Positions 32,784 through 40,839 of a DNA stretch of 59,171 bases are shown in pieces (positions within the stretch are counted from its first letter, which is position 1; the number at the start of each line of letters is the position of its first letter). The notes under the pieces were generated by a model. It was not told the DNA's origin. It saw nothing but the letters and a program-made list of their open reading frames with translations, and did not search any database. The stretch lies in assembly GCA_964550025.1 (NCBI GenBank), contig CAZJYI010000062.1:1-59171 (forward strand), given 5' to 3'. The DNA comes from CAZJYI01 sp964550025 (lineage in GTDB: Bacteria > Verrucomicrobiota > Kiritimatiellia > UBA8416 > CAYOBW01). A program made the translations under genes and the position numbers.

Positions 32784-34448
32784 ATGCCTGAATCGGACAA
32801 GGATAATTTGTCGGCAACAATGCGCATCGACCTGCTGGCGGAAGCGGCCGAAGAGCATGAGCGGAAGGAATCCGTTCGCATCCGGCCCGCGACCCGCCGC
32901 AGGAAGCGAATCACCGTAGCGCGCAAGACACCGCCGAGAACCAAGATCGGAGGTGCCGACTTTCAGGAACTGCTTCAGAGCGTCTACGACGGCGCCCTCG
33001 TGACCGAGCTCGGCGGCCACATCATCGACGCCAACGCGCGGGTCGTGAAGTTCCTCGGCCGTTCCCGCGACGAGCTCTGTCGGCACAATGTCATCGACGT
33101 CATTTCCGGCTCCGACGAATCGTTGCTCGAGACGATCAAGCAGAGCTTGGAAAGCGACCGGTTCATCCTGATCCAGGCTTTCTGCGCACGCCAGGACGGC
33201 AGTCTGTTTCCCGCAGAGATTTCGATCAACATGCTCAACTTGTCCACCCAGGTATACCTGTGTTTCTTCGTGCGTGACATCACCCACCGCCGCAACGTCG
33301 AGGAACGTCTGAAGACCGGGTACAATGCCATTCAAAACGCCGGAAACGGCATCGCCGTTGCCGATCTCGACGCGAACCTGAAATACGTAAATCCGTCCCT
33401 GATTGATCTCTGGGGGTTCGAACGGCCCGGAGAGCTGTTGGGACGCGACCTGCGTGTATTCATGTGCCACGAGATGCAGGTCGACGAAATCGTCAAGGCC
33501 GTCGTCGACCTGCGCACTTGGACGGGCGAAGTGGAAGGCATCCGCCGGGACGGCAGCACGCTGTTCATGGAGGTCGCCGCGGCCCCGAACGTGAACTCGG
33601 AAAACGAGATTGTCGGCCTGGTTCTGTCCTTCCTGGACATTACGCAGCGCAAACACGACGAGGCGGAAATCGAGATGTTCGTCAAAGAGCTGAAGCGTTC
33701 CAACACGGAACTGGAGCAGTTCGCCTATGTGGTATCGCACGACCTGCAGGAACCATTGCGCAAGATCACGACATTCGGGGACCGACTGCGGCGCAAGTGC
33801 GAAGACGTCCTCACCGACCAGGCGAGAGACTACCTGACGCGAATGGAGAGTGCATCGACGCGCATGCAGGGGCTCATCAAGGCCCTGCTGACGCTATCAC
33901 GCGTATCCACCAAGGCGCAACCCTTCGCGCGAGTCGACCTCAACGAAACCGTGCGGGGAGTCGTGTCCGACCTGGAGGCCAGGATATACACGACCCAGGG
34001 CAAGGTGGAAGTGGGAGAGTTGCCCGTCATCGATGCGGAGCCCGTGCAGATGCGCCAGCTCCTGCAGAACCTTATCGGCAACGCGCTCAAGTTCCACCGT
34101 GACGGCGTCAACCCGCACGTGACAGTGACGGCCCGCGAGGTCGAGCCGGAGGAGGCGGACACCACCGGCACCCCGGAGCACCCCTCCTGCGAGATCATCG
34201 TGCAGGACAATGGAATCGGGTTCGATGAGAAAGACCTGCAGAGGATCTTCGGTGTCTTTCAGCGCCTCCATCGCCGGGACGACTACGAGGGCACGGGCAT
34301 TGGACTGGCCGTCTGCCGCAAGATAGTGGAGCGCCACGACGGCTGTATCACGGCCAAGAGCCACCCCGGCGAGGGGGCGCAGTTCATCGTGCGTCTCCCC
34401 TGCGCCCAGAAGACACCGGATGTTCAGCACGAAGAGGAGTCTACATGA
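32784..34448 (+). CDS. PAS-PAS histidine kinase
   Basis: A 554-residue soluble kinase. Start at ATG 32784 (MPESDKDNL, AAGAG upstream); a TTG at 32727 would overlap the previous stop. Two PAS domains lie at ~57-165 and ~175-290. The phospho-acceptor is His319 in YVVSHDLQEPLRKI, the DHp type of phytochrome-like kinases. The ATPase domain shows NLIGNALKFH, VQDNGIGFDEKDL and GTGIGLAVCRKIVERH. Its stop overlaps the next regulator's ATG (ATGA), so the pair 32784/34445 is likely a cognate kinase and receiver. Signal unknown. Confidence 0.9.
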   Translation: MPESDKDNLSATMRIDLLAEAAEEHERKESVRIRPATRRRKRITVARKTPPRTKIGGADFQELLQSVYDGALVTELGGHIIDANARVVKFLGRSRDELCRHNVIDVISGSDESLLETIKQSLESDRFILIQAFCARQDGSLFPAEISINMLNLSTQVYLCFFVRDITHRRNVEERLKTGYNAIQNAGNGIAVADLDANLKYVNPSLIDLWGFERPGELLGRDLRVFMCHEMQVDEIVKAVVDLRTWTGEVEGIRRDGSTLFMEVAAAPNVNSENEIVGLVLSFLDITQRKHDEAEIEMFVKELKRSNTELEQFAYVVSHDLQEPLRKITTFGDRLRRKCEDVLTDQARDYLTRMESASTRMQGLIKALLTLSRVSTKAQPFARVDLNETVRGVVSDLEARIYTTQGKVEVGELPVIDAEPVQMRQLLQNLIGNALKFHRDGVNPHVTVTAREVEPEEADTTGTPEHPSCEIIVQDNGIGFDEKDLQRIFGVFQRLHRRDDYEGTGIGLAVCRKIVERHDGCITAKSHPGEGAQFIVRLPCAQKTPDVQHEEEST

Positions 34449-34900
34449 ACACCAAGTACGTCAACTCGATTGACATCCTGATGGCCGAAGACGACCTTGA
34501 GGACCAGATGCTCGTTTGCGATGCGTTCCGGGAAGCGCGCCTCTCCAATCGGCTTCAAACCGTGGCCAACGGCGAGGAGCTGATAGACTACCTGCGCTGC
34601 AACCCTCCTTTCGAGGGAGCGACGCGCCCCGACCTGATCCTGCTGGACTTGAACATGCCGCGCATGGACGGGCGCGAGGCTCTCGAAGTCATCAAGGGCG
34701 ACGGCGAGCTCAGAACAATCCCCGTCGTGGTGCTGACCACCTCGGGCGCCGAGGAGGATATCGTTCGATCGTACGACCTGGGAGTCAGCTCCTACATCCG
34801 CAAGCCGGTTACATTCGACAAGCTGGTCAAGATTGTGAGTGCCCTGGGACGTTACTGGTTCGAAATCGTCGAACTGCCGCCTAACGAGTGTAAGTCGTGA
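34445..34900 (+). CDS. single-domain response regulator (Rcp1-like)
   Basis: A 151-residue receiver, paralogous to the one at 31473 (LILLDLNMP, DGREAL, SYIRKP and YWFE-VELPP shared). Acidic pocket EDDLED, phospho-acceptor D68, VVLTTSGAEED. It overlaps the upstream kinase by four bases and the downstream kinase start (GTGA) by four, so it is tightly coupled to both. Confidence 0.9.
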   Translation: MNTKYVNSIDILMAEDDLEDQMLVCDAFREARLSNRLQTVANGEELIDYLRCNPPFEGATRPDLILLDLNMPRMDGREALEVIKGDGELRTIPVVVLTTSGAEEDIVRSYDLGVSSYIRKPVTFDKLVKIVSALGRYWFEIVELPPNECKS

Positions 34901-36552
34901 AGAGCGGGCTCATCAGGGCATTCGACGGGATCGCGCCAACAATCGGGACGAAGCTGAATCTCATCCTGATGCTGACAAGCGCGAGTGCCGTCGTGTTCGC
35001 GTGCACACTGTTCACGCTGATCTCGGCCCTGGTGCAGCGCACGGAATACTGCCGCGACCTGACCAGTCTCGCCCTTGTCATCGGCCGGAGCAGCTGCAAG
35101 GCCGTTGCCTCGGGAACGGTCGACGAGGCCACGTCGGCACTCTCCGCACTGGCTGCAAAGCCCTCCGTCGAGGCGGCCTGGATCTATGACGCGTCAGGGA
35201 AGATCTTCGCTTCGTATTGTTCGCCCCGGCTCTCCGCCCCCCCTCCCCCACCCCCCGCCGCGGACGACGGCTCGGACTTCGTGGGGGGGAAACTCCTCGT
35301 CTTCAGCCGTCTGCACCTCGACGGCGCCAGCCCGGGCACAATCGGCATTTTGCAGGACATGGCGCCTGCCCGCCGCGCCCTGTGGCGAAGCCTGGTCGTT
35401 CTGCTCGGCGTCACGGCCGCCTCGCTTGCGCTGGCCTACATCCTGGCTTCGCGACTCAAGTCCCTCGTTGCCAACCCGATTCTCTCCCTTGCCGCAACGG
35501 CCAAGGCCGTAGCGGAAGACGGCGACTATTCGACCCGCGCGTCGGAGGACCGTGCCGACGAGCTGGGCACCCTCACGCGCGCCATCAATCGCATGCTGGA
35601 GGCCATCGAGCAAAGCCACGCGAAGCTCCGCTCGGAGGTCAACGAGCGTCAGCAGGCGGTGAGCGCATTGCGCGAATCGCAAGACCAGCTCGAGGCGAAG
35701 GTCCGGGAGCGGACCGATGAGCTCGAGGAGACCAACCGACAGTTGCGCAAGGAAGTCCGCGAACACCGCGAATCCGAGCAGCGGCTGCGCTGCGCCCTGG
35801 AGGGCATTCGCCGCTACAACAAGGAGCTCAGGCAGTTCGCATACGTCGCGTCCCACGATCTCCAGGAGCCCCTGCGTAAGATATCCGCGTTCGGCGACCG
35901 TCTGGCGTCCTCGTGCGGCGAGCAGTTGCCCCCCGAAGGGCAGGACTACCTCGGGCGCATGTTGGACGCCAGCCGCCGGATGCAGATGCTGATTTCAAAC
36001 CTTCTGACGTATTCGCGCATAGCGACCAAGCCTCGCGATATCGCCGACGTTGAAATGGCGGGCGTGGTTGAAGAGGTCCTGGAACAGCTCAGCCAGGAGA
36101 GCGCAGCGTGCGGCGCGCAGTTCGAGGTGGATGACATGCCGTCCATCGAGGGGGAACGGCAGTACCTGTCCCTGATGGTACACGCATTGGTTGACAACGC
36201 GTTGAAGTTCCGGCACAGCGAGAGAACGCCACGGATAAAGATTGCGGCCGGATGGCCCCTGCCGGACGGAAAAGGACAGACCGAACGGCTATTCTGCAGG
36301 ATCACCGTGGCGGACAACGGCATCGGCTTTGACGAGAAGTACCTTGACCGCGTTTTCCAGATATTCCAGCGTCTTCACGGTCGGGATGAGTATTCCGGGA
36401 CGGGCATGGGTCTGGCGGTTGCCGAGCGCATTGCGGAACGGCACGGCGGGCGTATCGAGGCGGCCAGCCGTCCCGGCGAAGGCACGGTCTTTACGGCCTG
36501 GCTGCCACTTCGGCAGGACCACGAAAACGGGGTGGAGCCAACGGAGGTGTAG
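34897..36552 (+). CDS. transmembrane histidine kinase with CHASE8-like sensor and HAMP
   Basis: A 551-residue kinase starting with GTG at 34897. Two membrane helices (~19-43, ~163-185) enclose a periplasmic domain whose start (TKLNLILMLTSASAVVFAC, then EAAWIYDASGKIFASY) is of the CHASE8 type and which has a seven-Pro run (~115-120). HAMP (~187-240) and a coiled coil (~240-300) lead to the DHp with His320 (YVASHDLQEPLRKI). ATPase motifs: VDNALKFRHS, VADNGIGFDEKYL and GTGMGLAVAERIAERHGG. It senses an extracytoplasmic signal of unknown kind. Confidence 0.9.
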   Translation: MKSGLIRAFDGIAPTIGTKLNLILMLTSASAVVFACTLFTLISALVQRTEYCRDLTSLALVIGRSSCKAVASGTVDEATSALSALAAKPSVEAAWIYDASGKIFASYCSPRLSAPPPPPPAADDGSDFVGGKLLVFSRLHLDGASPGTIGILQDMAPARRALWRSLVVLLGVTAASLALAYILASRLKSLVANPILSLAATAKAVAEDGDYSTRASEDRADELGTLTRAINRMLEAIEQSHAKLRSEVNERQQAVSALRESQDQLEAKVRERTDELEETNRQLRKEVREHRESEQRLRCALEGIRRYNKELRQFAYVASHDLQEPLRKISAFGDRLASSCGEQLPPEGQDYLGRMLDASRRMQMLISNLLTYSRIATKPRDIADVEMAGVVEEVLEQLSQESAACGAQFEVDDMPSIEGERQYLSLMVHALVDNALKFRHSERTPRIKIAAGWPLPDGKGQTERLFCRITVADNGIGFDEKYLDRVFQIFQRLHGRDEYSGTGMGLAVAERIAERHGGRIEAASRPGEGTVFTAWLPLRQDHENGVEPTEV

Positions 36553-36558
36553 AGGACC

Positions 36559-37827
36559 ATGGTGGACGAAAACGCCATCAAAGTTCTGCTGATCGAGGAT
36601 GACGAGGACGACTATTTCCTGAGCGCTGAGCTGCTCCGCGAATCCCAGGTTCGGTCGTTCCGAATCACGTGGGCACAACGGCTGGAAGCCGGTCTTGAAC
36701 ACCTGGCACAGGAGACGCCCGACGTCGTTCTGCTGGACCTCTCGCTTCCCGATTCGCAGGGAATCGGGACCTTCCTGCGGATACATGAAGCCGCCGGTCA
36801 CCTGCCGGTCATTCTACTCACCGGTCTGGACGATGAATCCGTCGGCATACACGCCGTGCAGGAGGGCGCGCAGGACTACCTCGTGAAGGGGAGCATCGAC
36901 AGTCATCTTCTGGTTCGAGCCATCCTGTACGCCATCGAGCGGAAGCGCACCAAGGAGCAGCTCGCCTCATATGCCAGGGCGCTCCAGCGCCACAACCAAC
37001 AGATGACCGAGGATCTCAACATGGCGCGCGAGCTGCAGCAGGCCTTCCTGCCGCACAGCTACCCGGTATTCCCCGACGGCGTCGCCGAGGAAGAGAGCGC
37101 CTTGCGTTTCTGCCATCTTTACCGGCCCAGCACCGCCGTAGGCGGCGACTTCTACTCGGTGCTCCGCGTTTCCGACACGTGCGCCGGCGTGTTCATCTGC
37201 GACGTCATGGGCCACGGAATGCGCGCGGCGCTCATTACGGCTATCATCCGCGGGTTGCTCGAGGAGCTCAGGCCGGTCTGGGCACAACCACACACGCTGC
37301 TGACGCAGTTGAACGCGGGACTTCTGAATGCCCTGCGGCACGTGGAGCAGCTCATTTTCGCATCCGCCTGCTACATGACGGTCGACATCGGCACCGGGCA
37401 ACTGGCCTACTCGAATGCGGGACACCCTCCCCCACTGCACATCCGACGTCGTTCGGGGGAGGTCTCGGGCCTGGCGCTCAGCGGGGACACGCGTGCTCCG
37501 GCGCTCGGACTGGTCGAAGCGGGCAACTACGCGACAACCACCGTCCCGGTCGCCCAGGGGGATGCCATCGTTCTATACACCGACGGTCTGTTCGAGATCC
37601 GCGGTCCCGAACAACAGGAATACGGCGTGGACAGGTTGCGCGCCGCCGCACAACGCCGCATCGAGACGTCAGGCACCGACCTGCTTCAAGCGCTGGTTGA
37701 CGACGCACACAGCTTCTCGGAAGGCGGCGAGTTTGAGGACGACGTCTGCCTGGTCACCGTCGACGTGGTGCGACAAAGGTCTGACAGCAGCTCAACAGGG
37801 GAAGACGGACAGCGACATGCCAACTGA
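36559..37827 (+). CDS. receiver-PP2C (RsbU/SpoIIE-type) phosphatase
   Basis: A 422-residue protein. Receiver domain residues 6-122 with D60 in VVLLDLSLPDSQG and DYLVKGS. After a helical linker (NMARELQQAFLPHSYPVFPD) comes a PP2C-type phosphatase: STAVGGDFYSV, VFICDVMGHGMRAAL, YSNAGHPPP, VLYTDGLFEI and EDDVCLVTV with the metal-binding Asp residues. Such enzymes dephosphorylate anti-sigma-factor antagonists. No such partner is encoded here, so the target is elsewhere. AGAGGA precedes the ATG; 6 bases after the kinase. Confidence 0.92.
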   Translation: MVDENAIKVLLIEDDEDDYFLSAELLRESQVRSFRITWAQRLEAGLEHLAQETPDVVLLDLSLPDSQGIGTFLRIHEAAGHLPVILLTGLDDESVGIHAVQEGAQDYLVKGSIDSHLLVRAILYAIERKRTKEQLASYARALQRHNQQMTEDLNMARELQQAFLPHSYPVFPDGVAEEESALRFCHLYRPSTAVGGDFYSVLRVSDTCAGVFICDVMGHGMRAALITAIIRGLLEELRPVWAQPHTLLTQLNAGLLNALRHVEQLIFASACYMTVDIGTGQLAYSNAGHPPPLHIRRRSGEVSGLALSGDTRAPALGLVEAGNYATTTVPVAQGDAIVLYTDGLFEIRGPEQQEYGVDRLRAAAQRRIETSGTDLLQALVDDAHSFSEGGEFEDDVCLVTVDVVRQRSDSSSTGEDGQRHAN

Positions 37828-39421
37828 AGCGATTCGTGTGCTATTGATCGAGGATGACGAGGACGACTACGTCATCACGGGGGAGTTCCTTGCCGAGGCG
37901 CAGGGAGAGACCTTCAACCTCAAATGGGCGTCCACGCTGGCAGACGGCCTCACGCAGCTGCGCAACGGCGATTTCGACGTGATCCTTCTCGACCTCACGC
38001 TACCGGACTCCCACGGATGGCGCACATTCGTTGACACCCATTCCCACGCTCCCGACGTACCGGTCATTCTGCTCACGGGAACAAACGACGAGTCACTCGG
38101 CGTGCAGGCCGTGCAACAGGGCGCACAGGACTACCTTGTGAAGGGCAACACCACCACGTACCAGCTCACGCGCGCCATCCGGTATGCCATCGAACGCAAA
38201 CGGACGGAAGCGGCGCTCCGGAAGTACCGTAACCGTCTCGAAGAGCTCGTGCGCGAGAGAACGGCGGAACTGGTTGAGGCCAACCAGCGACTCCAGGACG
38301 AGATCGGCGACCGGAAGCTGGCTGAAGTCCGGCTGCGTGCCGCCATCGAACGGCTCGAACAGCACGACAGGGCCAAGTCGCAGTTTGTCTCGAACGTCTC
38401 GCACGAGCTGCGAACGCCGTTGGCATCGATGTCGTACGCCATCGACAACATGCTCAAGGGGGTTCTCGGGCCGATGCCGGAACGTGCCGTCACCTATCTC
38501 GATATGCTGAAAGAAGACTGTTCCCGTCTGACGGGCACGGTAACGGACATCCTGGACATGAGCCGCATCGACTCGAACACCCTCATGCTCAACAAGGTGA
38601 AGTTGCCGTTTGCCCGCTTCGTGACCCAGGTGGTCGAGTCCCTTCGCATTCAGGCGGAGGCGCAGGAACACACGCTCACGCTGGACACGCAGGATGGTGT
38701 CGCATTTGTCGAATGCGACCCTCAGAAGATGGAACGCGTGGTCATCAACATCGTTCAGAACGCGATCAAGTACACGCCGCCCGGAGGCGAAATCAGTGTA
38801 CGGCTGCATACGGAAAACGGCCGGTCAACGCTAGCCGTGACGGACAACGGAATCGGCATCGATGAAGAACACATCGGACGGGTCATGGAACGCTACTACC
38901 GGGTCGGGGAACACATCACGGGGACAGGCCTCGGACTGTCGCTGTGCAAAGACATTGTCGAGCTGCACGGCGGCACCGTTGACGTGGCCAGCCCTCCCCA
39001 CGACCGCGGCAACGGGACGCGTGTGACCGTGCGACTCCAGGTCGCCGCGAGCCCCTCCATCCTGGCGGTCGATGACGATGAAGATACGCTGGGACTGCTG
39101 CGGAAGCAGCTAGCGGTACACAGCTACGAGGTGGATTGCTGCGGAAACGGGCAGCTGGCGTTGGACCGGCTCCAGCACGGCGTGCCGGACATCATGATCA
39201 TCGATCTGCGCATGCCCGTGGTCGACGGATTGCAGCTCATCGGAAACCTCAAGGCACACTCGGAACACCGCCAGATCCCGGTGGTTGTCATAACGGGCAA
39301 GGAAATCGATTCAGCACGACAGGAGATCCTGGATGGGTTCCGCATTCCGGTTCTCATGAAGCCCTGGACCCCGGACGAGCTCTACCGTGGGCTCGAAGAC
39401 GCCGTCATCGGTGTTGAGTAG
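37817..39421 (+). CDS. receiver-histidine kinase-receiver hybrid
   Basis: A 534-residue soluble hybrid. First receiver ~6-122, D59 in VILLDLTLPDSHG, closely related to that of the phosphatase at 36559. Coiled coil ~130-185. DHp with His196 (FVSNVSHELRTPLASM). ATPase: IVQNAIKYTPPGGE, VTDNGIGIDEEHI and GTGLGLSLCKDIVELHGG. A second receiver (~413-530) has VDDDEDT, IMIIDLRMPVVDG and LMKPW. The start at 37817 overlaps the phosphatase gene by 11 bases. It is last in the island and could collect and pass on its phosphoryl flow. Confidence 0.92.
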   Translation: MPTEAIRVLLIEDDEDDYVITGEFLAEAQGETFNLKWASTLADGLTQLRNGDFDVILLDLTLPDSHGWRTFVDTHSHAPDVPVILLTGTNDESLGVQAVQQGAQDYLVKGNTTTYQLTRAIRYAIERKRTEAALRKYRNRLEELVRERTAELVEANQRLQDEIGDRKLAEVRLRAAIERLEQHDRAKSQFVSNVSHELRTPLASMSYAIDNMLKGVLGPMPERAVTYLDMLKEDCSRLTGTVTDILDMSRIDSNTLMLNKVKLPFARFVTQVVESLRIQAEAQEHTLTLDTQDGVAFVECDPQKMERVVINIVQNAIKYTPPGGEISVRLHTENGRSTLAVTDNGIGIDEEHIGRVMERYYRVGEHITGTGLGLSLCKDIVELHGGTVDVASPPHDRGNGTRVTVRLQVAASPSILAVDDDEDTLGLLRKQLAVHSYEVDCCGNGQLALDRLQHGVPDIMIIDLRMPVVDGLQLIGNLKAHSEHRQIPVVVITGKEIDSARQEILDGFRIPVLMKPWTPDELYRGLEDAVIGVE

Positions 39422-39453
39422 CGGGGCGGCGGTCACTCACCCGCGCCCCCCGC
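39421..39453. terminator. GC hairpin between convergent genes
   Basis: GCGGGG (39421-39426) pairs with CCCCGC (39448-39453) and GGCG (39428-39431) with CGCC (39444-39447), one bulged C and a 12-base loop. It sits between the hybrid kinase and the convergent membrane protein, whose last codons it overlaps. No U-run. Confidence 0.35.
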
Positions 39454-39772
39454 GCCGAGTATACGCCAGCCCCAGCACGGCGATGGCGATCACGATCATC
39501 TCGAAATGCTCGTACCTGATCCCGAAGTAATCTCTCAGAAAGAGCATCAGGCAGAAGCTTGCCATTGCACCGAACGCCGTGAAGAACTGCTGCCACGTAG
39601 ACGGCAGCCGCAGCTTGATGTACAGCGCGGCGGGAAGCAACGACATCGGCATGAGCCACGCCGGCTTCAACAGGCGCGAAGAGGCGGCAAACCCCAGGGC
39701 AACCAGGGCCGCGGCGGCAATGGTGTCGACCAGCAACAGGACCAGTATGCGGCGTCTTGTTCCCCTTGGCAT
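39437..39772 (-). CDS. small multi-pass membrane protein, hypothetical
   Basis: About 111 residues from the ATG at 39772 (MPRGTRRRILVLLL); an ATG at 39826 would add 18 residues and neither has a strong ribosome site. Four hydrophobic segments: ILVLLLVDTIAAAALVALG, WLMPMSLLPAALYI, FGAMASFCLMLFL and FEMIVIAIAVLGLAYT. No family is recognised. Confidence 0.6.
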   Translation of the reverse strand: MPRGTRRRILVLLLVDTIAAAALVALGFAASSRLLKPAWLMPMSLLPAALYIKLRLPSTWQQFFTAFGAMASFCLMLFLRDYFGIRYEHFEMIVIAIAVLGLAYTRRGGRG

Positions 39773-39932
39773 AGAACCAGAAGCTACCCGGCGCTTGAAA
39801 AGAAGTCCAGCGATCTCTCGTCCCATAGGGAAATCCAGGCTAGCCGCGGGATAACCTATCCTGCTATCCAAGAACGAGGTACGCAGCAAAACACCATGAG
39901 AACAAAAATCTATCAGGAAATCCCTTATACTG

Positions 39933-39962
39933 TTGACAGACAACCCCTGTAGGGTGTACTAT
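39933..39962 (+). promoter_or_regulatory. strong sigma-70-type promoter giving a leaderless small gene
   Basis: TTGACA (39933-39938), 18-bp spacer, TACTAT (39957-39962). The ATG of the 36-residue frame is at 39973, ten bases after the -10 box, about where transcription should start. No ribosome-binding site lies between. Confidence 0.6.
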
Positions 39963-39972
39963 CACTAACACC

Positions 39973-40083
39973 ATGAGAGAAGTGTACGTGCAAAGGCGCA
40001 GGCTGCTTGGGGTTATTGTCTACGCCCTCCCTTACATTCTGATCGCCGCACTCGCTGCACTCACCTTTTTCGCCGCCCATTGA
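39973..40083 (+). CDS. 36-residue single-pass membrane protein
   Basis: ATG at 39973, stop at 40081. The peptide has a basic N-terminus (MREVYVQRRRLL) followed by one long hydrophobic stretch (GVIVYALPYILIAALAALTF) and ends FAAH. A good promoter abuts it and the message would be leaderless. No family known. It could be a regulatory membrane peptide or a type I toxin-like protein; no antisense RNA is evident, so that is a guess. Confidence 0.55.
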   Translation: MREVYVQRRRLLGVIVYALPYILIAALAALTFFAAH

Positions 40084-40150
40084 GGGGCGGCGCGGCACGC
40101 CGAAGAGCTTCGGTGTCTGACCGACGAAGGAGGAGCGAGGGTCAGGAGCG

Positions 40151-40306
40151 ATGTTCGACAGGGTTTCTTTTCAACGGCGTTGTCCGGTGTGTCACTGCCT
40201 TGCAATCCGCCGTACAGGACGCAAGCGCTGGATGCGAGTGGTTCCCTGGTCGAGGAGATACTACTGCGAGGACTGCGGGGCTTCCTTCTGGGTTGTCATC
40301 CCCTGA
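40151..40306 (+). CDS. 51-residue zinc-ribbon protein
   Basis: ATG at 40151 with CAGGAG directly before it. Residues 11-16 are CPVCHC and residues 38-43 YCEDCG, the two knuckles of a zinc ribbon, separated by a basic stretch (RRTGRKRWMRVV). The C-terminus is FWVVIP. Similar tiny ribbons occur widely as unannotated genes. It may be co-transcribed with the small membrane protein 67 bases upstream. Confidence 0.55.
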   Translation: MFDRVSFQRRCPVCHCLAIRRTGRKRWMRVVPWSRRYYCEDCGASFWVVIP

Positions 40307-40323
40307 GAGTCCCGACCGGAGAA

Positions 40324-40662
40324 TCACGGCTGGTTGACGGGCGGGCTGTAGCGCCTGATAAGATCGTCGACCATGTTGCGGCGAACGTGTGCGTCCTGGG
40401 TCGGATGTACGCAGACGCAATTCGCATCGTGCTCGGCAAACGCGTCGGTCTGTTCGTGGTCTGCAAACACGTTGGCCAGATCGTCGGTCTCACCCACGAA
40501 AATACGCGTGTGTCCGTGAGCGCCATCGGCCTTGTCATGCCGATTTGTCAGGAAGTACACACCACCGTGCTTCTCCTTGAACTTCGTCCCAAAGGGGTAC
40601 ATGCCAAACTCGTACCGTCGCCCCGACTCGCCCTTGAAGGTAATCACTCCCAACTTTGACAT
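40324..40662 (-). CDS. GIY-YIG-like domain protein
   Basis: A 112-residue protein; ATG at 40662 with AAGGAGG upstream. The body reads like a small stand-alone GIY-YIG family: GGVYFLTNR (the GIY strand), TRIFVGETDDL (the YIG strand), then ADHEQTDAFAEHDANCVCVH and a C-terminal NMVDDLIRRYSPPVN. The catalytic Tyr/Arg/Glu set is only partly present, so nuclease activity is uncertain. It has its own promoter. Confidence 0.65.
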   Translation of the reverse strand: MSKLGVITFKGESGRRYEFGMYPFGTKFKEKHGGVYFLTNRHDKADGAHGHTRIFVGETDDLANVFADHEQTDAFAEHDANCVCVHPTQDAHVRRNMVDDLIRRYSPPVNQP

Positions 40663-40748
40663 CCTCGGATCCTCCTTCTCAAGACCACGCCGCACAGCAA
40701 ATCACACGCGCCACCGGCCGGACCGTACTGTCTAAGCAAGTTGACTCT

Positions 40749-40776
40749 ATTCTACCCAATGCGGCACACGATGCAA
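40749..40776 (-). promoter_or_regulatory. promoter of the GIY-YIG-like gene
   Basis: Read leftward: TTGCAT (40776-40771), 16-bp spacer, TAGAAT (40754-40749), about 87 bases before the ATG at 40662. Confidence 0.45.
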
Positions 40777-40839
40777 GCAACATTCTCGCCTTGGCAAACC
40801 ACGACTTGATTGCACGGCGGCACGTGAGTATCCTGCACC

